This document shows positions 1-24,214 of a stretch of DNA of 64,000 nt, piece by piece. Under the pieces are notes generated by a model that was given only the letters and a program-made list of their open reading frames with translations, ran no database searches and was not told the origin of the DNA. The position numbers were made by a program, and so were the translations under genes. The number at the start of each line of letters is the position of its first letter. Position 1 is the first letter of the stretch. This DNA comes from Xestospongia muta (taxonomy: Eukaryota; Porifera; Demospongiae; Haplosclerida; Petrosiidae), in the NCBI GenBank assembly GCA_963693285.1, contig OY848922.1:749001-813000 (forward strand). Direction: 5' to 3'.

Positions 1-628
1 GTGTGGTGTGGATGCGACAAGGCAGCCATTGAAGTGTGGGATTTTCCATTAAGCAGTCAGATGCATTGGCGCCAGACTACAGTAAAACGTACTGCACATC
101 TTGTTAAACTTGAGAATATGATGTATACTCCGCCAACATCTGCTGTGTCCAAGATGACTTTATCTTCTGATGAATCAACTGTGTTTGTATTGATCAGAGA
201 CAAAATGAGGCATAGTGCCTCTGTGTGTCAGATAGATGTGGCTAAAAGACAACCTTTGAAATATTGGCAGAGTAATAGAGATGGTACGTATATTCATACG
301 TGTAGTTGACCCCTAGATTACTTTGACCTTTGAACTTTAGTGATTTGAAAATCAAAATGATCCACTAATAATCCTGTCTGTGTAGTTCAAGTCAATATCA
401 TAGCTGTATTATATACACTTATTAAAGTAGTGTCATAAGAAGACATATAAATTTGTGTGTATTGCACAATGAGCTATAATATATTGAAATGGTTTACAAA
501 GTCAGTTTATGCAGACTTAGACACTATAGTGATTGGTACTTGGCTCTGTAAGTAGTCTATATTGTTTAGTGGCCTAATTATGTCATGTGACAGTTAATAA
601 TCACATATTATTTGGAGCAACTGTTTTC

Positions 629-673
<45 letters not shown>

Positions 674-1038
674 GTACAGTCTCTTCTTTTAATATGACAT
701 CAAATGAGCTCTTGATAGGGACAGAGACTGGTCATTCTGTTCTCGTGCCATTAGACTCATTAAAGAGCGTAAACCAGGTTGTTACGGATACCCCCAGCAA
801 CTTAATCACACACCTCAGCAATGTATCTGGTATATTTGTGATGAGTGGAGAGATAAAACAAAATGGCTACAGTTCTATTTTCCCAACTTACTTTGGACAG
901 TACAAGAAGACGATTCCTTGTCGTTTTATGGTATCAATTGGACAAGGGTGTTTAGACTTTCAGAAATTTAGTCAAAAGGCTTCGAAAAATTTAGTAACTT
1001 TGAGAAATGGTACTTATCTTAGTGTGTGGTTGGTTTAA
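1..1038 (+). CDS. C-terminal two exons of a WD40-type protein (partial)
   Basis: Two exons join in frame: the first runs from the window edge to about 283 (donor gtacgt), the second from 680 (acceptor after catgtacag) to the stop at 1038. The splice is phase 1 and gives a continuous reading. The peptide has beta-propeller blade features: an early IEVWDF, a middle LLIGTETGHSVLVPL and a final LVTLRNGTYLSVWLV. The C-terminal order (threshold phrase MVSIGQG, then a last blade) resembles the WD40 end of LRRK/Roco kinases, but this family call is weak. Upstream exons lie outside the window. The 396-bp intron ends in a (CT)n tract just before the acceptor. Confidence 0.55.
634..670. repeat. (CT)n microsatellite
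   Basis: A pure CT run ends 10 bp before a splice acceptor, so it may double as the polypyrimidine tract of this intron. Confidence 0.9.
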
Positions 1039-2955
1039 CTGGTAATCATATTATTATTTTTCTTACCTAGTATGTAATAATAATGATTATTATTATGTTA
1101 TTGTTATCTATTGTTGATTTTAGTATGATTTATAACTTATCATATAAAATGTGTTTATAAGTTTAATAATAAATTATATTTTAGTTAATTAATTATTAAG
1201 TTAATTTTGTAACAATTAACAAACATATCATAGGAATATATTCTATTTGATTATGATAGTAGAATTATTCCTATTTGTGGAAACAGGGAAGAATAAGTGG
1301 TTATATAAGTGAGGTCATGTTATATGGATAACCACACTAATATACATGTACATGTAATTATACATGTATATGTACTCTTTAATAATAATAATAATTATAA
1401 ACAATAATATAATTATTATTATTTACATGTACATGTTCTCTATAATAATAATAATTATTATAAACAATAATAATTATATTATTATTGTTTACATGTACAT
1501 GTAATTGTACATGTACTTTAATGTTTGTTCAAGAACAGAGAGAGATAGAGTACTTGTGGACATAGATGATGTCGTAAGAAGTTTTCTACCACGCTAGAAA
1601 GCAACAGTATTTCAATTATTATGCTAATGACTACAATCTTGTATAGTTCATGATTATCATTGATATGATCACACAAATCATTGATATGATCACACAAATC
1701 ATTAACATGATTTAAACAAACTATATTGTGTCTTAAGATCTATTAATTTAAGAGTGACTAACTAGATGGAGTTTGTCACTATAACCTTATCAATTAGATA
1801 TTGTTCAGGTTAGAACAATGATGTTCTATTGTGGATTATAACAAATTAGTTTATTGCTAGACAAAAGAGAAGAACAACAGAAGTGTCATGTTAAGTATTA
1901 ATTCATTGTTAGTTATTAATGATATACATTCTATTATTGTCATAAGGTGTAACATTATCTCGTTAGTCATTAATTGATGTTAATTATATTCTATTGTACT
2001 AAGTGATATTTGTATATTGTGTAAATGATTATTTTTATTGCGTGTTACATTCTTTCATATTAATTTAGCTCACACCTTTTGTTGTTTTTAAACAAGTTAA
2101 CATTATTTCCATCAATTAATAACTAGTTTTTGTCATTAAAACTATCATAAGATAAAGTACTTGTTTAGGATTTGATCTCCTCTATAATACAAATCATTGA
2201 GATATATTACTAAGTCTATTAATGGATACCATTTGAGCCAACATTCAAATTATTAACAATGTTTATTCTAAACTCGGCAGTCATTTCCTCTACAACTTAT
2301 TTGAGTGTTTATCTAGGGTTTGTGACAGAGACGGGAGTCTCTAGCTAAGAGAAAATTGTCTCTCATTAAACAGGACATTCATTGTGTACCTTGGATGTTA
2401 ATATCTAACTATAGAGGATATTGTATGTATCAAAAGGATATTACTAAGATGTCTTACTCACTTGTATCACAACATACAAATTGGAAGGTATCAGTTTACT
2501 TTCAAAGAGTCATGTTTGCCAAATTGCTAACATAAAAATGTGAAATGACTTGGCTTTGTTTACAAAATAGCATACGTAGTATACTCCTCATGCTGTGACA
2601 CCAAGTGATACATTTAATGAAATTATTATTTTTATACATATTGTTATACAGTAATTGAATGGTGATGAATTAAAGAATATTTCAAGGGATATTACCACAA
2701 CCTTGTTTACTTATTATATAACATACAAATTAGGAGGTATGAAAAGCTTGCTAAATTACTCAAAGAATTGTAATGACTCAAAATTTCCCTGAAATTGTAG
2801 ATGATTTGGCTTTGTTGACAAAATAACACATGTCATAACGTATGTTGGTGACTTAACCATTCATTATACAAGTACTTGATGTATTCATATAAATATTAAA
2901 CAGAAACATTAAACAATAATTAATTATACCAGTAATAACATAGTTAGCTTGTTAG
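1039..2955. other. AT-rich intergenic region between convergent genes
   Basis: No supportable coding exon on either strand. It contains palindromic ACATGT-rich repeats (1342-1518), two tandem 21-bp repeats (1656-1697) and a degenerate direct repeat: about 2430-2570 and 2690-2830 share phrases such as aacatacaaatt and gacttggctttgtt in the same order. The WD40 gene ends at 1038 and DRC11 ends at 2956, so both 3' UTRs should lie here. Confidence 0.6.
1342..1518. repeat. Nested palindromes of ACATGTAC and AATAAT units
   Basis: Blocks of tacatgtacatg flank runs of aataataataatt and ttattattatt in alternating orientation, making at least two large self-complementary segments side by side. The ACATGT motif recurs in other non-coding parts of the window (43945-43980, 48885-49060). 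Confidence 0.7.
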
Positions 2956-14637
<11,682 letters not shown>

Positions 14638-14749
14638 CTTGTCTTGCAATGGCTATGTATATTTATTGCTATAGCAACAAGTAGCTCACGTGATCTTATA
14701 CAGGCCTTGCGTCAGCCATCTTGTCTGCACTAAAGAAGATTTGGTTATA
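14638..14749. promoter_or_regulatory. Shared bidirectional promoter interval of DRC11 and GHITM
   Basis: Only 112 bp separate the start codons of the two divergent genes, so 5' UTRs and core promoters must be packed or overlap here. No TATA box is evident. Confidence 0.6.
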
Positions 14750-16224
14750 ATGGCATCATTGGGACGTATTCTCTTTGTGTATAATCCATCCATAAGGTTG
14801 ATATCATCAGTACGGAGAGGATTTACGAGTTCTAGTAACACATTCAAAGGGGTACGACTGCAGGGAAGAAAATATTCTAATCAGTCGAGAGTGGAAACTT
14901 GGGAGAGTACTGTAGCTGATACTGGGGCAGTGACTAAACCTGGAACATGGACTGGTAACAATTTTGGAAATCTAATAGATGGATGGACAAGTGAAATGGA
15001 TGGGTAGGTGGTGGATAAATGGAGAACTAGTCAAATAATTGGGTAGATCATTAGTTATATTATAATATATTTACTGTCCATTCTTACATGTAGGTGATCG
15101 TGTTGGTCGAGCATTTCTAGCTGGTGGTTCTCTAATTGCAATCGGTAGTCTCTGTTATTATGGGTTGGGTTTATCCAATGAAACAGGTGCTATTGACAGA
15201 GCTAAGTAAGTTCCTATATCCTCTATAATCATTGACTGTTCTCATAGATTTTGGCCAACAGAGATACGTCAGCGTATTAATAAGACTTATACTTACTTTG
15301 CCTCTGGTCTTGGAGTAACAGCACTGGCTGCCTATGGAGCATCAAGAGCTCAGCCTGTGATGAGGTTTATGATTACTAGACCAATTCTAGTGAGTAGTAG
15401 TTTAATAACACGGTGTCCATATTATTTGCTCATATCTTAAACCTTTACTAAGCATATATACGACTTTGATTTATTGTGACATTATATTTTTTATCTTTCT
15501 AACTTATAGTCTAGTGTGACTTTCTTGGTCAGTACTATTGGTTCTGCTATGCTCTGTTACGCCATCCCATACACACCAGAATCATTGCCAGCAAAATTAG
15601 GAGCATTTACTTTATTCTCATCTATTATGGGGGCTACCCTCGCTCCAGTTGCTCTCATGGCAGGTATCCCTCATTCAATTATTAGTCAACCAATTCACTC
15701 GTTTTCAAATGTCCATTGATGCGTTATCTATCCATCTGTTTATTCACTAGGTCCACTTGTAGCTCGTGCTGCACTCTATACAGCAGGAGTAGTAGGAGGA
15801 CTTAGTCTCACAGCAGCATGTGCACCCAGTCAAAAGTACCTCTATATGAGTGGACCCCTATCATTAGGACTGGGTGTGGTCTTTGTGGCCTCCATCGGTA
15901 AGTAGAGTAGGCAGTAATTATGTAAGCCTGTACATGTATCTAAATATTCCTTGTCCTTCATCATGTACCTGTCCTCCTTTAGGTGGTCTTTTCGCAGCTC
16001 CTGGTACTGCATTATTTTCAGGATTACATACTATTTACATGTATGGAGGTTTAGTTCTCTTTGGTGGCTATTTACTATACGATACACAGAAGATTATTCA
16101 TCATGCAGAGAACATGCCATATTATGATCCAGTCAATATGTCTATTGGTATCTATCTTGATACCATCAACATCTTTATCAGAATTCTTTACTTGTTAGCT
16201 GGTTCTAATAACAGAAAACGATGA
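14750..16224 (+). CDS. GHITM: Growth hormone-inducible transmembrane protein, Bax inhibitor-1 family (TMBIM5/MICS1)
   Basis: Known as a multi-pass inner mitochondrial membrane protein of the BI-1 superfamily, implicated in cristae organisation and ion exchange. The start at 14750 gives an Arg/Ser-rich, acid-poor mitochondrial presequence. Exons join in frame: 14750-14990 (donor gtgaaa, phase 1), 15094-15205, about 15247-15390, about 15511-15662, about 15752-15896 and 15983-16224. Family motifs include CYYGLGLSNETGAI, AALYTAGVVGGLS, MYGGLVLFGGYLLYDTQKII and the C-terminal YDPVNMSIGIYLDTINIFIR ending in NNRKR. The first donor was chosen because the more obvious gtaggt site would hit a stop. The last exon is duplicated twice downstream. 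Confidence 0.92.
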
Positions 16225-16889
16225 CCAGATGAAGTCTTTTTCATATAATTCAACACTTTGTTATAATTGTTACCCAGTAACTTATAATGATAAATATATC
16301 AGACTTTGTTGTATATATTATTATTATGATATCTTTATAATAATGTCTGTGTTATTATAAAACAAGGAATCATTAATTAATTATATTTTGTGATGTATTG
16401 TGTATTACTTTAATATCTGCTTCAATTCTATCATCTGAAATATATATAGGTAGTCAATGTAAATTGAAATTAAAAGAGACGTGATAAATTATGAACATTT
16501 GGTGTTTTAATTGCTTTGTTTATTTTCTTGTCTTCATTTATTACCTAAAAAATCATGTTATATTAATTGCTACGACTATTAGCAAGGCCATGTCAATGAT
16601 GACTAGTTTAGTCACAATTAATAATATTGATTATTCAAGGCTTTCTCCACTAAAATCAGTATAATATTATTGTATGTTACTATAATTTAAGATGCTTCAG
16701 TTATATTGTGTGAAATGTAATTATAATGCAAGGTAAAGTCAATGTAAATTAAATTAGTATAGTATTTAGTGCTTTAATTAATTTTGTTCTATTGTGTTAT
16801 CTCCATTATTACCTAATAGTTATATTCTATTAATAGCAGCATTCTATTTTTAGAACTCATGGCATTTCTTGTATTCATTTCACAATAAA
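16225..16889. other. GHITM 3' flank, start of the duplicated unit
   Basis: AT-rich non-coding sequence. Blocks from here recur after 18772 and after 23756, in the same order, showing that the 3' UTR of GHITM was copied with its last exon. Confidence 0.7.
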
Positions 16890-16960
16890 TAGTGCTGTCC
16901 ACACTCACAAAGGAACAGATTTCTCTAGTCCTGCTATCAATCTCATCATCATGAAACAGA
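16890..16960 (+). pseudogene. Promoter and start-codon stub of a deleted MACPF-ApeC gene
   Basis: The run from aataaatagtgctgtcc to the ATG at 16951 matches the promoter and 5' UTR of the genes at 19313 and 24215 nearly base for base. A few codons after the ATG the match stops and the sequence jumps to the region that lies about 570 bp downstream of the other two genes (cacctcatgtttggatcac at 16982, compare 26847). The whole coding body was therefore lost by one deletion. The TATA box is also altered (aataaatag rather than tataaatag). Confidence 0.8.
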
Positions 16961-18049
16961 TGCTTTTATAGTTATATACTTCACCTCATGTTTGGATCAC
17001 AGAAGTACATGTCACTAGGTTAGGAACATACCAAAATTTCTAAAAGGTGTTAATGAAACTGAAAAGGATGTTGTGGTTATTTGTTTACAGGATTACTGCA
17101 TCATCTTTATTAGTAACACTTGTAGTACAAGATCTTTTCACACATGTCCAGTACTTTTTGTTAGTATTCATGTTTAGAGTGAACATTGTCTTAATCCAGA
17201 TAAATGCTTCTCCATCTTTCTATGTTTTAATAGTCTTCATTCTCTGTTCTTTAATTTAATATAGTACCAGTGTCAACAAAACCTAACTTTTATAGCAGTA
17301 GCAACATTATAAGTACATTCTCTGTAAATAAACACTGTTGTATTTAACATTTTCAACACTAAGCTAATCTTGGGATTAGACTATATGACATTTTGGATTA
17401 CACAAATGCAATCTGGGATTCATATCATTTGGTCTACCCACCTCTCCACTCTGTCTCATACCTCTTTGGATATGACTACAGACATTAGACAGCTGTATGC
17501 TTCCATTTCATTACTGGTCATTACTATCATATCAAACAAATTAATTTGTCAGTGGGTACTTATAACTTCTTTCATTATTATAAATCCCATTTTGTTGTAA
17601 TATTTATGGAACAGTGTCTCTGTGTGTAAACAACAAAAGTATTTGCTGTAACTGCACCACACCAACAAAAACTCACTAACAGAAGCTGTCCAAGGTGTGT
17701 TGTTAGTGAGTTATAACGGAAAGAAAACCCAAGAGGTATTAAAAGGAACCATTTGTTAATCAATCCAATTACCCATTAAGGAATATATTAAATTCACTAG
17801 ATACTTTTTGGGACATCCACTCCTTATCTAGCAGTAAACACTGCACTATAAATTCTTAGAGAACAGATGGTGCAGCTGTCACATTTTTTTAATAACAAAA
17901 TTAACCTTTGAAACTATAAACGGATACCAAAATGTACAGGAAGACCAATACCATTAATTATCTGCAAACAACATTGCCTTGTATGACAATTCTGTACTTA
18001 ATTTTTGGCAGGTGTAACTTACATCATAATCAGATGTCTTAGTAAGTAA
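16961..18049. other. Non-coding part of duplicated unit 1
   Basis: Collinear with 21940-22990 and 26850-27850: shared phrases include cagaagtacatgtcactagg, a stem formed by actcactaac and gttagtgagtt (17670-17715), and actagatactttttgggacat. No coding potential supported. Confidence 0.7.
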
Positions 18050-18180
18050 GAAAAATCTGTGATTAATCCCAAATGAATTGTCCTCTGTCTTCCTATCAGT
18101 ATCACTAACCAAATAGGTTGTAGTAACAGGTTTTTCACAAGGCAGAGAAACATCTCTTACAGTCTCTAATATTATTCATG
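18050..18180 (-). pseudogene. Relic copy 1 of the 3' end of the 32-34 kb gene
   Basis: The reverse strand matches the last coding exon of the gene ending at 32017 (the DTDGKTEDN-coding region) but is frame-broken and short. It marks the right end of duplicated unit 1. Confidence 0.7.
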
Positions 18181-18640
18181 TCTTCATATGGATAATTATA
18201 ACATTCCAGATTGATTACTTAACTTGTAGTTTGTCAGTTTTCAATACAAATTCTCATAGAGAATATGATATTTATAAATACAACAAATTTAAACCATCTC
18301 AATTTATTGAAATTGTACTATTAGTTGACATAATCTTCATTAGATAAACATGTCCTTCACATGAGAGGTTTATAATACTAACAGTAAATATGACCTTTAT
18401 GATTACTACATTGTGAAGGCCACATCAACACCTTTGAAAACACTTTCAATAACAACAATAACCTTAACAATTACCATCAGATACCAAAATATACAGTTTA
18501 TTGATTTGCTGCAAGTAACATTACATTGTGTGACAATTTTGTACTTACTTTTCAACAAATGCTTCTTAAGAGATACTTTTGTAAGTAGATTGAGTTTGAT
18601 GATTAAATTTATCTTTGATTTACGTATATCTGTGTATTAT

Positions 18641-18772
18641 TTGTCCTTCATTATGTACCTGTCCTCCTTTAGGTGGTCAGTTAATATGTCTATTGGTATC
18701 TGTCTTGATACCATCAACATTTTTATCAGAATTCTTTACTTGTTAGCTGGTTCTAATAACAGAAAACGATGA
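18641..18772 (+). pseudogene. GHITM last-exon copy B, internally deleted
   Basis: Matches the end of the last GHITM intron and the start of the exon (acceptor at 18672), then jumps inside the exon to the VNMSIG coding region. The deletion puts the remainder out of frame if the authentic phase-1 splice is used. The true GHITM C-terminal reading NIFIRILYLLAGSNNRKR is kept only in another frame. Confidence 0.85.
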
Positions 18773-19245
18773 CCAAATGAAGTCTTTTTCATATAATTCA
18801 ACACTTTGCTATAATTGTTACTCAGTAACTTATAATGATAATTATATCAGACTTTGTTGTATATATTATTATTATGATATCTTTATAATAATGTCTGTGT
18901 TATTATATTATAAGGAATCATTAATTATTTTGTGATGTATTGTGTATTACTTTAATATCTGCTTCAATTCTATCATCTGAAATATATATAGGTAGTCAAT
19001 GTAAATTGAAATTAAAAGAGACACAATAAATTATGAACATTTGGTGTTTTAATTGCTTTGTTCATTTTGTTGTCTTCATTATTACCTAAAAAATCATGTT
19101 CTATTAATTGCTATGGCTATTAGCATTTAGTGCTTTAATTAATTTTATTCCATTGTGTTATCTCAATTATTACCAAAAAGGTTATATTCTATTAATAGCA
19201 GCATTCTATTTTTAGAACTTATGGCATTTGTTGCATTCACTTCAC

Positions 19246-19254
19246 TATAAATAG
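19246..19254 (+). promoter_or_regulatory. TATA box, MACPF-ApeC gene 1
   Basis: tataaatag 67 bp upstream of the ATG, within a block conserved with the gene at 24215. Confidence 0.65.
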
Positions 19255-19312
19255 TGCTGTCCACACTCACAAAGGAACAGATTTCTCTAATCCTGCTATC
19301 AATCTCATCATC

Positions 19313-21371
19313 ATGAAGCATTACACTGTAGCCATTGCCTTTGTTATGGCAGTGGCCATTGGACTATTATTGACTGCTTCAACAACAAATGCAAATTGTC
19401 TCAAACAACCAGTATTTGTTGGAATGGGTTACAAGCTCCTTCATGGTAACCCTGATGGAGGAGACAATGGACTTGATCCTGGACTGACGTTTCGCAACAT
19501 ACTTCAAATAGACTTTGATGAAGGCAAGACAAGAAAGATACGAGGAAATAGCATATGTGTACCTGACCAGGTGAATATGATACCTCTGTCATCTTGCACA
19601 TACAAAGAAACAGCACAAATATTTGTTGGAACACAGACTTATCAAAAAAAACTGTCAGCATCTGTGGATGCCAATGCTAATGCAAGTTAGTTTTGACAAT
19701 AATTTTAAATGATATTTTCTTTTAATTTATTACAGAATTTGGACTTGTAAAATTTGCTTTCAGTCTGAGTCATGGTCAGTAATTAATATACTTTTCATGT
19801 ATAAAATAATAAGATGATGTAATTATGTTATAGACTATCAAAGCATCAAAGAACAGACACAAAAGAGTGAGCAAGTTTTCCTTGACAAGGATGCAAAGTG
19901 TATTCTCAGTTCTGTACAGTACATGACAGAATATATAAGAAGAAACGACAAGTTCGGAGTGTCAAAACGTTTCTGTGATGCCTTCAAAGGTTTGCCTAAA
20001 AAATGGGATCCTGGAGAGTACTATAAGTTTCTGGACAAGTGGGGAACGGTATAGGACTGTGCCTTTAACAATATTTCATGATATATTTATTTTTAATATT
20101 TGTAGCATATTATTGTTGATGCTAAATTGGGAGGACGATATGTTGAACGTTTCAGGTCATCACGTAAGGATCTCTTTGACTTTGCAGAGAGAGAGGTAAT
20201 TACACTTAGAATCTACATGTTATGATGTGTTCGGTTTAGGATAAAACATCTGTGTCTTTGAAAGGTGGGAAGAAGATCATTGGTGGTGCTGTTAGTTTAG
20301 ATCTCCAACGATTGAATCGGAATCTTAATTCTGAGACTAAATTTGGGAAGATTTATAGGAAAATTGCAGTTGGATCAACAGTAATCAAGAATGATAGAGG
20401 AAGGTGGCACATACCTCAAAATGATAAAGAAATCCCCAAACCTGCTAATATTAAGCTAATTCCCATCACTGAGGTCTGCAGTAATCCGGGATATTGGAAA
20501 AAATGTTTAGATAATAACACAGGATCAAATGACACTAGAAGAAATATTACTCAACAACAGTTACCAGCTTCTTTGGAAGAAAAGTGCAAGAACCTGGAAA
20601 ATGCATTAAAGACCTATGCCCAACATCTCCAACTGAAACAAGGTACGTACTTTTAACATAATTAAAATTATAATCACTGAATAATCATATTGATTTACAG
20701 ATAAAGATCCAGCATTACTGATCCAATTAATATGGCCTGATGGTACATATGGACTTCCTCAACCAAAAACTGGCTGTCCAAAAGGAGCAGGATTTGATTT
20801 CGATAATGGATGGAGAAGACATGATACTGAAAATGACAAGGGAGCAAGAAACCGTTTTTCTTATTCAATAAGAAGACATCTTCGTAGCATCATCTTCACT
20901 TTTTCCATCAGACATTATTTTTGCATTAAACAATTATCTGAAGCAAACAGACGTTTACGCCGACCTAACTGGCCAAGGGGTCGTTACTGCCTCTATAAGA
21001 AAGGGGACTGCCCACAAGGTTTTAAAGCAGGGTTTCTTAAGTGGGATGATGAAGACAAACGTAATACTAATAATGCTGATGGTGTGCTTCCTGATGGTGT
21101 CTATAATCGTGATACCAGAATTGATTATTGTTGTCGTAGTGATGGCAGTTATCGAGACCCCATTCTTCTTCCGATTACAGATCCTTTCTATCTCATTCGC
21201 ATAGGAGGAAACTGTCAGAAAGTCTTTGGCATGAGTGTGATCGATGAATGGTTGCAGTGGGATGATGAGAATTATAAGAACAGAGACAGTCGTGGACCTC
21301 GTGGTGGTCTATTTCCTGACACTCGTGTACCAGATCATCGTGTCCACTTTTGCTACTACTTCAAACCATAA
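19313..21371 (+). CDS. Secreted MACPF-ApeC (apextrin-type) protein 1
   Basis: Six exons with consistent phases: 19313 to about 19686, about 19737-19775, about 19834-20048, about 20106-20195, about 20240-20641, about 20701-21371. A signal peptide (MKHYTVAIAFVMAVAIGLLL) precedes a MACPF domain: GNPDGG near its start and the signature WGTHIIV...LGG across the exon 3/4 junction. The C-terminal exon encodes an ApeC domain beginning WPDGTYGLP, with ordered Cys motifs (GCPKG, YCLYKK, YCCRSDGS, CQKVFGM, HFCYY). MACPF proteins insert into membranes as pore-forming assemblies, and ApeC domains of apextrins bind bacterial wall components in other invertebrates. Here an extracellular defence or lytic role is inferred. 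No stops or frame breaks seen; nearly a twin of the gene at 24215. Confidence 0.88.
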
Positions 21372-23019
21372 ATCTCAGCAGTTTGAACTATAGACAGTTA
21401 ATTATATACATTCAGTTTTATATATATAGTTTGAATAGAATATTGAAGTATATAATTTTATAGGTCTTTTAAATTAAAAATAAAAAAAATTTTCTGAAGA
21501 ATTAATTTATCCTTTAAAATTATATAATTTTTAAGAAATTCTAAACTCTAAGTACTAGCAAATGAATTACAATGTAACAAAAATAAGGTCAGCTATACAT
21601 TTAGGGTATAAAATGGAGAGATCTTGAAAGATGTTAAAGACTGGTGCTAGGAAACCAACAGGACAAACCAAAAGAGGCACTAAGATTTGCCCTTTCTCTC
21701 CCTCAACCAGTCAGTATGAAAGTGTTTTGGCACAAGTAAACAATAGCTATTAGCAAGGTCATGTCAATGATGATGTTGATCACAATTAATAATGCTGATT
21801 ATTCAGGCATTTCTCCACATAGCCGTGCATTTATTAAAAATAGTAACACATGATTGCATGTTACTATATTTAGGAATGTTTGGTGTCTAGGGAGTAGAGT
21901 TGATGACACAATTCTGATAATGGTTAGTTTCATCTTATGCATGCATCACAGAAGTACATGTCACTAGGTCAGGAACATCCCAGATTGCCCAATAACAAAA
22001 TGTCTAATCTCAAAATGTCTAAAAGGCGTGAAAAAGATGATTACAGTTATTGTTTACAGGGTTACTACATTACCTTCATTAGTAACTCTTGTAGGACAAG
22101 ATATTTTCACACATGTCCAGTACTTCTTTGCCAGTATCCATGTTTAAACTGAACTTTGCTTCAAGCCAAACAAGTGTCTCCATCTTTCTATGTTTTGATA
22201 GTCTTCATTCTCTGTTCTTTAAGTTAATATAGTACCAGTGTCAGGAAAACATACTTTATAGCAGCGACATTATCAGTATATTCCCTGTCGTGTGCTAAAT
22301 TAACACTAACTGCATTCCCAGCATTATCCTAACCCTGGTATTAGACTATATCAGATATTGGGTTTAGACAATCTGGGATACATATCACTTGGTCCCCCTC
22401 ATTCTGTCTCATATCTCTTTGGATACGACTACAGAAATTAGACAGGTGTATGGTTGTATTTCATTACTGATTATTACTATCACATCAAACAAATTATTTT
22501 GTCAGTAGGTACTTACAATTCATTCATTATTATAAATGCAATTTTATTTTTATTGTAATTTTTATAGAACAGTGTCTCTGTGTGTAAACAACACAAATAT
22601 TTACTGTAGCTGCACCACATCAACAAAAAATCACTAACAGAAGCTATCCAAGGTGTGTTGTTAGTGAGTTATAACGGAAAGAAGACCCAAGAGGTATTAA
22701 AAGGAACCATTTGTTAATCAATCCAATTACCCACTAAGGAATATATTAAATTCACTAGATACTTTTTGGGACATCTACTCCTTATCTAGCTGTAAACACT
22801 GGGCTATAAATTTTTAGAGAACGGATGGTGCAGCTGTCAAATGTTTTTAATAACAAAATTAACCTTTGAAACTATAAACAGATACCAAAATGTACAGGAA
22901 AAGCAACACCATTAATTAGCTGCAAATAACATTGTACAATTTTGTACTTAATTTTTGACAGGTGTGGTTTATGTAACAATTGGATGCCTAGTAAGTAGAT
23001 TGATTAAGAAAATCTGTGA
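21372..23019. other. Non-coding part of duplicated unit 2
   Basis: 3' UTR and flank of MACPF-ApeC gene 1, collinear with 26276-27850. No coding exons are supported; small open frames here (for example near 21937) match non-coding parts of the other units. Confidence 0.7.
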
Positions 23020-23215
23020 ATAGGTTGTCCTTTGTCTTCCCATCAGTATCACAAACCAAACAGGTTGTACAAACAGGTTATTCACAAGGCAGAGAATCAT
23101 CTATTACAGGCTCAGATAGCAACTCTGTTTTCAGTTGAGGAATCTGAGATGTGAGAGGTAATGAAGTTACAATGTCATCAGCTTTATCCATTTCATATAA
23201 CATTATTGAGAATAA
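23020..23215 (-). pseudogene. Relic copy 2 of the 3' end of the 32-34 kb gene
   Basis: The reverse strand shows a decayed version of the terminal exon seen at 27850-28116 and 32017-32236, with substitutions and small indels. It ends duplicated unit 2. Confidence 0.72.
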
Positions 23216-23483
23216 AAATGACATTGAATTGCTAATTAATGGTATTGTTCAGTGTTTTATCTAGGATTTCAGCGTAGGGGGAGGAAATAAAGATTCTAGG
23301 GGCGTGTTCTTTTATTATGGCCTTAATATTGATGTACACATGACACCCATGCACTTTAATTCCCCTGAGTGGTGCTATGCATTAATATTGCTAAATGAAA
23401 AGTAACATAATACATTTAATTAATTATTAATTAATTAACATTTAACATTAATTAACATTTAACATAATATATCTATATGTTAT

Positions 23484-23756
23484 TTGTCCTTCATTTTATA
23501 CTGTCCTCCTTTAGGTGGTCTTTTTGTAGCTCCTGGTACTGCATTATTTTCAGGATTACATACTATTTACATGTATGGAGGTTTAGTTCTCTTTGGTGGC
23601 TATTTACTATATGATACACAGAAGATTATTCATCATGCAGAGAACATGTCATATTATGATCCAGTCAATATGTCTATTGGTATCTATCTTGATACCATCA
23701 ACATCTTTATCAGAATTCTTTATTTGTTAGCTGGTTCTAATAACAGAAAACGATGA
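23484..23756 (+). pseudogene. GHITM last-exon copy C, open frame intact
   Basis: Complete copy of the GHITM terminal exon with its acceptor (cctcctttag at 23505-23514), phase-1 reading frame and stop. Only two amino-acid changes from the real exon are visible (an Ala to Val near the start and a Pro to Ser in AENMSYYD). It has no upstream exons. It could serve as an alternative last exon for GHITM by long-range splicing, though being an unused duplicate is simpler. Confidence 0.8.
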
Positions 23757-24147
23757 CCAAATGAAGTCTTTTCATATAATTCAACAATTTGCTATAATTG
23801 TTACTCAGTAACATATGATGATAAATATATCAGACTTTGTTGTATATATTATTATTATGATATCTTTATAATAATGTCTATATTATTATAAAACAAGGAA
23901 TCATTAGTTATATTTTGCAATGTCATTGTGTATTACTTACTCCAACACCTGCTTCAATTATATCATCTGATATATAAGGTAAAGTCAATGTAAATTGAAA
24001 TTAAAAGAGACATGATAAATTATGAACATTTGGTGCTTTAATTACTTTGTTCCATTTTGTTGTTTTCATTTACTACCTAAAAGGTTATATTCTATTAATA
24101 GCATCATTCTATTTTTAGAACAATGCCATTTGTTGTATTCACTTCAC

Positions 24148-24156
24148 TATAAATAG
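24148..24156 (+). promoter_or_regulatory. TATA box, MACPF-ApeC gene 2
   Basis: tataaatag 67 bp upstream of the ATG at 24215, the same spacing as in gene 1. Confidence 0.65.
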
Positions 24157-24214
24157 TGCTGTCCACACTCACAAAGGAACAGAACTCTCTAGTCCTGCTA
24201 TCAACTTCATCATC

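Noticed and set aside
18413..18772. 119-codon frame ending in the GHITM C-terminus
   Set aside because: Fusion of non-coding sequence to the frame-shifted GHITM exon copy B, with no promoter or upstream exons.
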